A DNA stretch of 64,000 bases from assembly GCA_913061415.1 (NCBI GenBank), contig CAJXUD010000001.1:310001-374000 (forward strand), written 5' to 3'. The stretch comes from an uncultured Oleispira sp. (lineage in GTDB: Bacteria > Pseudomonadota > Gammaproteobacteria > Pseudomonadales > Oceanobacteraceae). The position numbers and the translations under genes are program-made. Shown one piece after another: positions 6,983 to 14,689 of the stretch; within the stretch, counting starts at the first letter, position 1, and every line of letters starts with the position of its first letter. The notes under the pieces were generated by a model. It did no database searches. It had not been told where the DNA came from and saw only the letters and a list, made by a program, of their open reading frames with translations.

Positions 6983-7593
6983 CTTCAGGGTTCTCAAAAC
7001 AACTCAGCGAGTTTTTGCAACAGCAAACCCCGGAACAAGTCGCGCAGTGGTTGCTGGAAACCATCAGCGCCGATAAAGGTTTGCAAAAACAGTGGCAAAT
7101 AAAACTGTTATTAGCCTCAGGTAACGCCAGCGATTATAAAAAACTGCTCACCCAAGCCTTGCCTAAAAAAGACCTGCTCGTCACCCCCAATTTATGGCGC
7201 AAAGTGGGTTTGTATTTTGCCGACGCCGAGGCGCTGTTTGAACTCGCGTTCGCACAACTCGACGACAACTCGTTAAGTGATGAGCAACAATTCACTTGGC
7301 TGCTGCAAGCCTTTGAACGCTTGAATACCGTGCTGCAAGGCATCGACGACTCCGGCGGTTATCGCCTTGAGCTGGTCGAGCAATTAACCGCAAGGCTGGT
7401 GGAATGTTTCCATCAACTGCCCTGGTCGCCAGCCCAAAAAGCAAACTGGCTGCATGAGCATCAATGCAAATATGACGTGTTCCCTTATATTCCAGAACAG
7501 TTTGCACTGCCCGCCGACGTACACGCCGCCTTTGTGGGGCAGGCAGGTGTGGTATCGATGGCAGAGTTTAAACAAAACAAAGAGCGTCGCTAA
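6979..7593 (+). CDS. Restriction-locus protein of unknown function (204 aa)
   Basis: I do not recognise this protein with confidence. It is 204 residues, soluble, largely alpha-helical by composition, Gln/Leu-rich, with no signal peptide, membrane segment or obvious catalytic motif. The mid-section (about 35-160) has the feel of a helical-repeat domain, with a weak impression of the DUF6880 type. Its ATG overlaps the hsdS stop (ATGA), and its own stop overlaps the next start (TAATG), so it is translationally chained between HsdS and an HTH protein. Regulator, toxin or R-M accessory are all possible. Confidence 0.8.
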   Translation: MTSGFSKQLSEFLQQQTPEQVAQWLLETISADKGLQKQWQIKLLLASGNASDYKKLLTQALPKKDLLVTPNLWRKVGLYFADAEALFELAFAQLDDNSLSDEQQFTWLLQAFERLNTVLQGIDDSGGYRLELVEQLTARLVECFHQLPWSPAQKANWLHEHQCKYDVFPYIPEQFALPADVHAAFVGQAGVVSMAEFKQNKERR

Positions 7594-7871
7594 TGGGTGA
7601 TCAATATCAGCCAGATTACCTCGTTTCTTTCGCCGACATGCTGGCGTATGAAATGGAAGGCCAAAACATAACGCTAAAGCAGTTAAGTAAGGATTCAGGC
7701 TTGACCATGGCCCACATCAAGGGTTTATTATCGGCTGAATGTATTATTGATAAAAATAGCGCTAAAGCGTTGAATGCGGCACTTGGACACGGGGCTGAAT
7801 ATTGGTTGAATATAGAAACGCATTATCAGCAGACCAAAACAAGGCTGGCGCAAGATTCAACTTCCAGATAG
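7593..7871 (+). CDS. HigA/VapI-like Xre HTH protein
   Basis: The 92-residue single-domain HTH protein has the HigA-type arrangement: an extended N-terminal segment, the HTH around TLKQLSKDSGLTMAHIKGLL (27-46), and the tail ALGHGAEYWLNIETHY typical of VapI/HigA antitoxins. No HigB/RelE-type toxin is adjacent. The only partner is the unknown 204-residue protein upstream, whose stop overlaps this start by one base. It may repress the restriction locus, or be an antitoxin to that neighbour; both are inference. Confidence 0.8.
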   Translation: MGDQYQPDYLVSFADMLAYEMEGQNITLKQLSKDSGLTMAHIKGLLSAECIIDKNSAKALNAALGHGAEYWLNIETHYQQTKTRLAQDSTSR

Positions 7872-7985
7872 TGTCGTCGACCTGAAAATTGAATCGAACT
7901 ATCTGGAATTTCCGGACAGTTGCCCTAACAGGCCTATAAACACTGAAATCGAACTATTCGGTCATTCCGGATAGTTGCCCTGAAA
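7872..7985. repeat. Degenerate repeats, left copies
   Basis: Two related segments, 7872-7932 and about 7945-7985, share ATCGAACTAT, a CCGGA core and AGTTGCCCT. The first matches a third copy at 8515-8592 (shared TGTCGTCGAC and ATTGAATCGAACTATC). The copies are imperfect inverted repeats of about 25-30 bp. They bracket the decayed regulator gene. Confidence 0.55.
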
Positions 7986-8473
7986 TCCCTGGGCCGGAGG
8001 ATGTATTTGATTCGCCTGTACTGGAATCAAGCTCTACGATTATCAGTGAGAGCTCCCAGATAACGGACTCGAGCTCCCAGATAACGGATTTGAGCTCCCA
8101 GATAGTGGATGTGAATCTAGGTTGTCAACGAGATAGCGAAGGCAGACTGGTTACTAAAACCCATGCCTTGAACTTTGTTGATAGTTTAGAATCTTTGTCG
8201 CCAGAATATTTAGAAAGTTTACAGGCTATGGCTGAAAGACCTAGGACAAAGAGAAGGCTCTCACCGGAAATAATGAAAGAGGTGGTTAGACATTTAACAC
8301 TAGGCCATTTCATTACAATTGGCTGTTTGGCTGAATTAATGAACAGAAATAGTGAAACTCTTAGAGGTCATCATTTAGCTCAAATGGTGAAAGATGGTGA
8401 GCTCCGTATTGCTTTCCCTAAAACACCAAATGACCCTAGGCAAGCTTATACCTTGAATAAACCAATTAGTTAA
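7940..8473 (+). pseudogene. C-terminal remnant of an AlbA_2/RecG-like ATP-binding regulator
   Basis: The frame is open from a stop at 7937 to the TAA at 8473 but has no ATG; the first usable start is a TTG at 8090, which would give 127 residues. The C-terminal 70 residues match the winged helix seen at the end of Schlafen/AlbA_2 or RecG-like ATP-binding proteins: a basic PRTKRRL stretch, then ITIGCLAELMNRNSETLRGHHL and a final PNDPRQAYTL. In these proteins the helix is preceded by a Ser-rich repeated linker, as here (SSQITD repeats). The large N-terminal domain is gone. A short functional HTH protein from TTG cannot be excluded. Confidence 0.6.
8050..8112 (+). repeat. 21-bp tandem repeat, three units
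   Basis: Three head-to-tail units starting GAGCTCCCAGATA, differing at a few positions. They encode the repeated Ser-Ser-Gln-Ile-Thr-Asp linker of the regulator remnant. The period is in frame. Confidence 0.85.
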
Positions 8474-8493
8474 ATTATTTATAACCAAAAGAT

Positions 8494-8531
8494 TTATTAT
8501 GTCGACGACATTGATGTCGTCGACATAATAA
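8494..8531. repeat. Perfect 17-bp inverted repeat with TTGA loop
   Basis: TTATTATGTCGACGACA is followed by TTGA and its exact complement. It starts 21 bp after the stop of the regulator remnant and 58 bp from the end of hipA (opposite strand). The A/T-rich outer ends make it usable as a bidirectional terminator between the convergent genes, but its inner part also forms the edge of the third degenerate repeat copy (8515-8592). Confidence 0.8.
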
Positions 8532-8592
8532 TTGAATCGAACTATCCGACATCTCTAATAGACAAGCCGGACAGCTACCTTAGTAGCCCTAG
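8515..8592. repeat. Degenerate repeat, right copy
   Basis: Shares TGTCGTCGAC, ATTGAATCGAACTATC, CCGGACAG and a terminal GCCCT with the copy at 7872-7932, about 640 bp to the left. With that copy it brackets the regulator remnant, as expected after duplication or insertion followed by decay. Confidence 0.5.
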
Positions 8593-9947
8593 ATAAGTAG
8601 CGCTGCGTTCTCTTGTTTTCGCTGGGTGAGTGTCTCTGCAATGGCTAATACCGTTGTTTTACTTACCGCTTGTTGTATTGCCAGATTTGAAAAGTTATCA
8701 ATCGCTTCAACGACTTCTTGGATACATTGCTGCGCTTCTTTCCAATTGGCAAAGCCTGCACTCGCAGCCAGCGTTTGCATTACTTTGAGTGGGGGCGCTT
8801 TTCCATGCCCTGCAAAGGCTGTTGCATGCTCATTAAAGGGATGAGGGCTAAAGGTAACGTCGTAAAAGGGGGCGAGTTGCCAGTTACCATCATCGCCTTG
8901 CAAAAAGCCCCAGTTTTTACTGTGGTCATCTTGGTTTGCTGCCAATAAATTAAAGACAGCGCGACGAAACTGAAGTTGCCCTGCCGCAGGAGACTTACAC
9001 AACTGGCGACTGGCTTTAATAAGGTCGCTATAGTCTAAACTAGGGCTTCGGAAGTCGGCATCTAACAAGCCACAGGCACTGTGCATATGCAAACGCCCTG
9101 TGTGTTGTTCACCATCGGCTTTATGTGCTGGTAACCCTTGTTCAATAGGTAAATAATCAAAACGTTTAACTGCTAGCCAAGCCTTGGCATCACTGCTTTG
9201 TGGCGCAGCAATTAATTGCCAGGCCGGTGGCTGGCACTTTGCTTGTTCAGCCATTTGTAAATACACGGCTTCACATAAGCCTTCTTCATGGCCCAGTGCT
9301 AAGTTCTTCGAGGTAAATTTAACTAACCATGCTTCATCTCCTGGCTGGGCATACGTTCGACATTGCTGCGCATCACCAGCAGGCATGTAGATTTGTGCTT
9401 TAGGCCTTGCCCCACCCGAGCTCCCCACAGCGACCAACGCTGCTAATACTTGTTGGGTTTTACCCTCTAATTCTTCAGACCCCTTATAATCAAGAATGGA
9501 CTGATCAAACAAGGTTTGTGCTTCTAGCCCAAGTGTTGCTATATCAATATTGTGAGGTTGCTCAGGTGAAAATGCGGATACGGGGGTAAAAGACAACCCT
9601 CCCATGCCTTGATGACCAACAAAGGCTAATCGATCCATTGCTGTTACTTGCGCAGGTAAAATGCCGTGTTGGCGAAATACTCTGTCTTGCAGCAGCAAGC
9701 CCCAGTCATCAGGCAAACAATCACCAAATACGCCATGCACACCTTGGTGGGGCTGTTTAGGCGCTGCTTGAACTTGCGTATTAGCGTGCAAAGTAAACGG
9801 GGATAAATTTCCAAATTGACGAATGTATTCATCAAAGTACTGAAAGAATACACCTTGGCGGTTTTGAGCTAATACGCCCACTGGCACAGTCTCACCCGTT
9901 GTAAGCGTTCGTTGCACATTGAGCTTTTGAATTGGTTTAAAACTCAT
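8589..9947 (-). CDS. hipA: HipA-family serine/threonine kinase toxin
   Basis: The 452-residue protein has the HipA fold: an N-terminal domain with GDCLPDDWG (75-83), the nucleotide loop GSSGGARPK (175-183), VKF at 209-211, the catalytic loop with Asp340 and Asn345 in NQDDHSKN, and the metal-binding Asp363 in LAPFYDVTFSP. HipA kinases phosphorylate targets such as glutamyl-tRNA synthetase and cause growth arrest; the target of this branch is unknown. The protein looks full length and all catalytic residues are present. It overlaps the antitoxin gene by 11 nt and lies opposite to the restriction genes on both sides. Confidence 0.9.
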   Translation of the reverse strand: MSFKPIQKLNVQRTLTTGETVPVGVLAQNRQGVFFQYFDEYIRQFGNLSPFTLHANTQVQAAPKQPHQGVHGVFGDCLPDDWGLLLQDRVFRQHGILPAQVTAMDRLAFVGHQGMGGLSFTPVSAFSPEQPHNIDIATLGLEAQTLFDQSILDYKGSEELEGKTQQVLAALVAVGSSGGARPKAQIYMPAGDAQQCRTYAQPGDEAWLVKFTSKNLALGHEEGLCEAVYLQMAEQAKCQPPAWQLIAAPQSSDAKAWLAVKRFDYLPIEQGLPAHKADGEQHTGRLHMHSACGLLDADFRSPSLDYSDLIKASRQLCKSPAAGQLQFRRAVFNLLAANQDDHSKNWGFLQGDDGNWQLAPFYDVTFSPHPFNEHATAFAGHGKAPPLKVMQTLAASAGFANWKEAQQCIQEVVEAIDNFSNLAIQQAVSKTTVLAIAETLTQRKQENAALLI

Positions 9948-10227
9948 CTTTAAGAACCTCTTCTATGCTGGTAGGCAAAGCAGAGCGATCTGTGCTTACT
10001 TGAGTTAGCTGATAAAGCCTATCGAGTGAGTCAAGTGACTGCCATAATAGCAGTAACTGGCGTAATGAAATTTGCCCTGTGAGTTCAAATTTTTTGATAG
10101 TAGGCGCAGGCACACAACTGCGCTGGGCAAGTGCCTCTCGCGATAGCTTAGCGTGCTCTCGTAAGCCACGAAGGTGAGCTGCAAACGCTTGGCTAACATC
10201 GGTGTCATCTAAAAGTGAAAATTTCAT
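9937..10227 (-). CDS. hipB: HipB-like Xre antitoxin
   Basis: The small HTH protein has the helix-turn-helix at about residues 25-45 (REALAQRSCVPAPTIKKFE). I choose the ATG at 10227 (96 residues, MKFSLLDD) over an in-frame TTG six bases upstream because the ATG gives normal family spacing. HipB proteins bind palindromes at their own promoter and hold HipA inactive. The two palindromes at 10237-10298 directly upstream are the expected binding sites. Confidence 0.88.
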   Translation of the reverse strand: MKFSLLDDTDVSQAFAAHLRGLREHAKLSREALAQRSCVPAPTIKKFELTGQISLRQLLLLWQSLDSLDRLYQLTQVSTDRSALPTSIEEVLKDEF

Positions 10228-10236
10228 ACTCAACCC

Positions 10237-10298
10237 TAATGGATACAGTAGTATCCATTATAGTGTAAAAATTGACCTTTTGGATACGCATGTATCCA
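10237..10298 (-). promoter_or_regulatory. Twin palindromic operators and -10 box of hipBA
   Basis: Operator 1 is a perfect 10-bp inverted repeat, TAATGGATAC-AGTA-GTATCCATTA (10237-10260). Operator 2 is TGGATAC-GCAT-GTATCCA (10281-10298). Their centres are 41 bp apart, close to four helical turns. A perfect leftward -10 hexamer TATAAT (10262-10257) overlaps the edge of operator 1, so occupancy would block the promoter. The half-sites GGATA/TATCC are those of the E. coli HipB operator, but arranged in the opposite order and with a 6-bp rather than 8-bp spacer. Confidence 0.75.
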
Positions 10299-10501
10299 TT
10301 AAGTATAAGATAAGCGCACTTATTAGAGAAAGGCGTGCAAAGCTGGTATATTTTCAAACTTGTCAATTACCTTGCACTATTACAATTTGAAATAGTAGCT
10401 CTAATATTTGCTCTAATAGTTGCCCTGAAAGCCCATGAAATAAGGCCCCAGAATATAGGGCTTATAAACAAGAATACGCAGTAAAAGGACGTACCACCCT
10501 C

Positions 10502-13500
10502 ATGACAGGTAAATTTACCGAAGCGGTTTTAGAATACGCCATTATCAAATTGCTGGGTCAGCAAGGCTACCCGCATGTATTGGGCGCTGATATTCAACGT
10601 GCGCCCACCGATGTGTTGATTGTGGACGATTTAAAAACCTTTTTGCGTAAGCAGTATCAAGCGCAGGGCATTACCGATAACGAAATTGAAACCGTGGTGC
10701 GTAAGCTTCAAGCTTTGCCTGCCAGTGATTTGTACGACAGTAATAAAACCTTTTGTAAGTGGCTGAGTGATGGCTTTTTATTAAAGCGCGAAGATGCCAA
10801 GCAGAAGGATATTTATATTCAGCTGGTGGATTATTCCGACCTTGCCAGTATGCGAATGCCTGACGACCTGGATGTAATAGGCCCAGGTGAGCAAACCTTA
10901 AAACAACATCAATATTCTGTTCATGCCGATTGCACCGCCAATATTTATAAGTTGGTGAATCAGTTAGAAATTGATAGCCCCAAGACCGATGATCCTGAAC
11001 TTCGAATTCCCGATGGCATATTGTATGTGAACGGTTTGCCGCTGGTGGTGTTTGAATTTAAAAGCGCCATTCGCGAAGAAGCGACGCTGCACGAAGCATA
11101 CATTCAATTAACGACTCGCTACAAACGCGCGATTCCTCAGCTGTTTGTCTTTAATGCTTTTTGTGTGATTAGCGATGGTGTGAATAATAAAATGGGCACC
11201 TTGTTTGCCCCGTATGAATTTTATTACGGCTGGCGCAAGGTGACGGGTGATGAGTCGATCGAGAAAGACGGCATCGATTCATTACATGCCATGTTGCAAG
11301 GCTTGTTTGATTCGCGCCGTTTGCGTGAAGTAATGCGTCACTTTATTTATTTTCCTGATAAAACCCATCAAGAAGTAAAAATCATTTGTCGTTATCCGCA
11401 GTATTACGCGGCGACCAAGTTGTACGAAAACATCAAGCTGCACCAAAAGTTACCCGCCGGCAGTGGTGGCGATGCTTCTTTACGAGACGATTTTTTAAGA
11501 GACGGAAAGGGCGGAACCTATTTTGGTGCAACGGGTTGCGGAAAAAGTTTTACCATGCAATTTTTATCACGCCTGTTAATGAAGAGTGTGCATTTTGCCA
11601 GTCCTACTATTGTTTTAATTACCGACCGCACCGATCTAGACGGCCAGTTAAGTGAGCAATTTGAAAACGCTAAAAATTATATCGGCGATCAAATTGTACA
11701 AAAGGTTGAGAGTCGAGCCGACTTACGCAAAAAAATTCAAGGTCGCAAGAGTGGCGGAGTTTTCTTAACTACCATTCATAAATTTACCGAAGACATCGAG
11801 CTGTTAACCGATCGCTGCAACGTGATTTGTATTAGCGACGAAGCGCACCGCAGCCAGATTAATCTGGATCAAAAAATTAAAATCGATGAAGACACAGGCA
11901 CGGCCAAAGTGACTTACGGTTTTGCTAAATACCTGCACGATTCATTACCCAATGCGACCTATGTGGGTTTCACCGGAACCCCTGTGGATGCCACGTTGGA
12001 TGTATTTGGTGAAGTGGTCGACAGCTACACCATGACCGAGTCGGTGAAAGACGAAATTACTGTTCCGTTGGTATACGAAGGCCGCGCCGCCAAAGTAACC
12101 CTCGACAGTGATAAACTGAAAGAGATTGAAGACTATTATAAACAGTGCGAAGAAGATGGCGCGAACGAGCACCAGATAGAAGACAGTAAAAAAGCCATGA
12201 CCAATATGGGCAAAATATTGGGCGATCCTGATCGTATTAGTGCATTGGCTGCCGACTTTGTTAAGCATTATGAAGCTCGCATTGAAGAAGGCGCAACCAT
12301 TGCGGGTAAGGCGATGTTTGTTTCCAGCGCTCGTCCTGTTGCTTGGTTGTTTTATCAAGAATTAAAAACATTGCGCCCGCAGTGGTTTGAAGAAAAAACC
12401 TGTATCGACGGCGATACCCTTTCGGAAAAAGAACAGAAAGACGTTCAGCCCAGTGCGCGAGTTTGTTTAGTGATGACCCGCAACAGAGACGATGAAAAAG
12501 AACTGTGGGATTTATTAGGCACCAAAGAACATCGCAAAGAACTGGATAAACAGTTTAAGCAAGCGAAGAGTAATTTCAAAATCGCTATCGTGGTGGATAT
12601 GTGGCTAACGGGCTTTGATGTGCCGTTTTTAGATACCATTTATATTGATAAGCCGATTTCTAAACACAATTTAATTCAAACCATTAGTCGCGTGAATCGC
12701 AAGTTCAAAGGAAAGAATAAAGGTTTGGTGGTTGATTACATTGGCATCAAAAAAGCCATGAACGAAGCGATGGCGCATTATTCGAAAACCGCACAAACCG
12801 ATTTTGAAGATGTGCAAGCGTCGGTAGTGGAAGTTAAAAACAATTTAGATTTGTTGGCGCAGTTGTTTTATAAATTTGATGAAGCGAATTATTTCAGTAA
12901 TGACCCTGTTGCCCGTTTAGAGTGCTTAAAGCACGCCGCCGATTACGCGATGATGACCGAGAAAGTGCAAAAGCGTTTTATGGATATTACCAAGCGCTTA
13001 AAAGCCGCTTACGATATTTGTTGTGGCACCGACCAACTTACGCAAAAGCACCGTGATTACATTCACCTGTATTTAGCCGTGCGCTCCATCATCTACAAAC
13101 TCACTAAAGGCAATGCCCCTGATACCGCGCAAATGAATGCGCAAGTGCAACGTATGTTGAGCGAAGCCTTGAAGAGCGAGGGCGTAGAAGAAATCTTCAA
13201 GATGGGCGAAGAAGAAGGCGGCAGCATTGATCTGTTTGATGATGATTATCTGGACAAAATCGACAAGATTAAGCTGCCCAATACTAAAGTGAAACTGCTG
13301 CAAAAATTATTACAGCAAGCCATTGGTGAGCTGAAAAAAACCAATCGCATAAAAGGCGTCGATTTTTCTAAGCAGCTGCAATCGTTGGTCGAGAAGTATA
13401 ACGAGCGCAAAGAAGATAATGCCTTTACTCATAAAGTTCATGAAGAAGCCGTGGATGGCATGTTCGACCTGATGGCTATGGTGCGCAAAGAATACGGTGC

Positions 13501-13807
13501 CCATGAAGACATGGGTATCGATTTTGAAGAAAAGGCTTTCTACGACATCTTAGCAACCTTGGCGAAGAAGTATGACTTCACCTTTGAAGAAGACAAACTG
13601 ATTACGCTTGCACAAGCGGTAAAAGAGAAAGTCGATGGCGTTACCCAGTATGCCGATTGGAATAACCGCGATGATATTAAATCGACCATGAAGGTGGACT
13701 TGATCATGCTACTGGCAAAACACGGCTATCCGCCGGTTGATCGTGATGAGGTGTATAAAGAAGTGTTTGCCCAGGCGGAGAATTTTAAGAAGTATCAGGT
13801 ATCTTGA
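10502..13807 (+). CDS. hsdR: Type I restriction endonuclease/translocase subunit HsdR
   Basis: The 1101-residue motor and nuclease cuts unmethylated DNA after ATP-driven translocation. The nuclease triad is Asp171 (PDGI) and Glu185-x-Lys187 (EFK). The Walker A motif GATGCGKS has Lys348, the DEAH box starts at Asp446, and further SF2 motifs include VGFTGTP and the QTISRVNR region. The C-terminal third is the helical HsdM/HsdS-docking part. It is separated from hsdM and hsdS by about 3.5 kb holding hipBA and the decayed regulator, so it has its own expression unit; AAAGGA lies about 12 bp before the ATG. The 3' end is 7 bp from a tRNA gene. Confidence 0.95.
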   Translation: MTGKFTEAVLEYAIIKLLGQQGYPHVLGADIQRAPTDVLIVDDLKTFLRKQYQAQGITDNEIETVVRKLQALPASDLYDSNKTFCKWLSDGFLLKREDAKQKDIYIQLVDYSDLASMRMPDDLDVIGPGEQTLKQHQYSVHADCTANIYKLVNQLEIDSPKTDDPELRIPDGILYVNGLPLVVFEFKSAIREEATLHEAYIQLTTRYKRAIPQLFVFNAFCVISDGVNNKMGTLFAPYEFYYGWRKVTGDESIEKDGIDSLHAMLQGLFDSRRLREVMRHFIYFPDKTHQEVKIICRYPQYYAATKLYENIKLHQKLPAGSGGDASLRDDFLRDGKGGTYFGATGCGKSFTMQFLSRLLMKSVHFASPTIVLITDRTDLDGQLSEQFENAKNYIGDQIVQKVESRADLRKKIQGRKSGGVFLTTIHKFTEDIELLTDRCNVICISDEAHRSQINLDQKIKIDEDTGTAKVTYGFAKYLHDSLPNATYVGFTGTPVDATLDVFGEVVDSYTMTESVKDEITVPLVYEGRAAKVTLDSDKLKEIEDYYKQCEEDGANEHQIEDSKKAMTNMGKILGDPDRISALAADFVKHYEARIEEGATIAGKAMFVSSARPVAWLFYQELKTLRPQWFEEKTCIDGDTLSEKEQKDVQPSARVCLVMTRNRDDEKELWDLLGTKEHRKELDKQFKQAKSNFKIAIVVDMWLTGFDVPFLDTIYIDKPISKHNLIQTISRVNRKFKGKNKGLVVDYIGIKKAMNEAMAHYSKTAQTDFEDVQASVVEVKNNLDLLAQLFYKFDEANYFSNDPVARLECLKHAADYAMMTEKVQKRFMDITKRLKAAYDICCGTDQLTQKHRDYIHLYLAVRSIIYKLTKGNAPDTAQMNAQVQRMLSEALKSEGVEEIFKMGEEEGGSIDLFDDDYLDKIDKIKLPNTKVKLLQKLLQQAIGELKKTNRIKGVDFSKQLQSLVEKYNERKEDNAFTHKVHEEAVDGMFDLMAMVRKEYGAHEDMGIDFEEKAFYDILATLAKKYDFTFEEDKLITLAQAVKEKVDGVTQYADWNNRDDIKSTMKVDLIMLLAKHGYPPVDRDEVYKEVFAQAENFKKYQVS

Positions 13808-13813
13808 AGAAAT

Positions 13814-13890
13814 TGGCCCGCCCTGCAAGAATCGAACTTGCGACCTTCGGCTTCGGAGGCCGACACTCTATCCAACTGAGCTAAGGGCGG
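13814..13890 (-). tRNA. tRNA-Arg (anticodon CCG)
   Basis: A 77-nt cloverleaf reads leftward: acceptor CCGCCCT pairs with AGGGCGG, discriminator G, encoded CCA. The D-arm is TAGCTCAGTTGGATAGAG, the anticodon stem TCGGC/GCCGA carries loop CTCCGAA (anticodon CCG, codon CGG), and the T-arm contains GTTCGAATC. The 3' end faces hsdR, 7 bp away. tRNA 3' ends are the usual integration site for genomic islands. Confidence 0.95.
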
Positions 13891-14171
13891 ATCAGTGGCA
13901 ATGGTATTCCGTTCTGCCTTCTGCGTCTAGTACCCTGCTAAAAAACACGGTATGTACTTGTTTTGTTAGTAGTTTTTATAGAAAAGCTGTTCTTTCATTA
14001 GGCTGGGGTTTGCTCTCTATCGTTATTGCTAAAGCGGTGATATATCAACTTTCGACTATAATTTCTTACAGATTGTATGGAATAATTTTAATCCAGTACA
14101 AAATGCCGCTATAATCTGCGCCAGAAATTTAAAATACACGGATTAACCGTGATAGCTGAGAGGACTTTTCT

Positions 14172-14594
14172 GTGAAAATGTTACAAGCAATGATGTTATT
14201 CGTAGCCACTTTAGTGATGGCTCAAGCAAATGCTTCTACGGATGCATTGACTGATGCTCAAACGGAAAAGCTCCGTGAGCGCATTAAGCCAGTCGCTGAA
14301 GTATGTGTTCAAGGTGATGATTGTGGCGGACCGGTTGTGGTTGTTGCTTCTGGCCCTCGTTCTGGCGAAGCAGTTTATAATGCGGCATGTACTACGTGTC
14401 ACGCTGTTGGCGTTGCAGGCGCACCTAAGAAAGGCGATGTTGCGGCTTGGGATAAGCGTTTAGCGAAAGGTTTCGACGCTACGTTGGCTAATGCTATCAA
14501 TGGTCTGAACGCGATGCCTGCTAAAGGTTTGTGCATGGATTGTTCTGATGATGAGCTAACCGCTGCGATTAAGTTCATGTCTGGTCGTGAGTAA
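14172..14594 (+). CDS. Cytochrome c5 family periplasmic monohaem protein
   Basis: The 140-residue protein has a signal peptide (about 1-21, cleaved after QANA) and one haem site, Cys73-Thr-Thr-Cys76-His77. Met115 in NAMPAKG is the likely distal ligand, and a Cys121/Cys124 pair (CMDC) is typical of cytochrome c5. It would carry electrons in the periplasm, probably to terminal oxidases. The start is GTG at 14172 with GAGAGGA upstream; an ATG two codons later is an alternative. A terminator follows at 14631. Confidence 0.9.
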   Translation: MKMLQAMMLFVATLVMAQANASTDALTDAQTEKLRERIKPVAEVCVQGDDCGGPVVVVASGPRSGEAVYNAACTTCHAVGVAGAPKKGDVAAWDKRLAKGFDATLANAINGLNAMPAKGLCMDCSDDELTAAIKFMSGRE

Positions 14595-14630
14595 GCGTTA
14601 ATTTTTAGATACGCTGCTTAGAGTGATCAT

Positions 14631-14664
14631 AAAAAAGCCTTAAGTTTTTGCTTAAGGCTTTTTT
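14631..14664. terminator. Bidirectional terminator between cytochrome c5 and rep
   Basis: AAAAAAGCCTTAAG, a 6-nt loop and the exact complement. It is flanked by A-run and T-run and can stop transcription from both convergent genes. Confidence 0.92.
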
Positions 14665-14689
14665 TATGCTCTTGAACTAAAGAATCGAA

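Noticed and set aside
7872-8112. Possible CRISPR array
   Set aside because: The repeats are degenerate or directly tandem with no unique spacers, and there are no cas genes.
1-13813. Integrase gene or second copy of the tRNA 3' end marking the island's left border
   Set aside because: I read through the region and found neither; the border may lie outside the window.
13737-14114. 125-codon rightward ORF after hsdR
   Set aside because: It runs through the tRNA-Arg gene on the wrong strand; the CKNRTCDLRLRRPTLYPTELR stretch is the usual false translation of an antisense tRNA.
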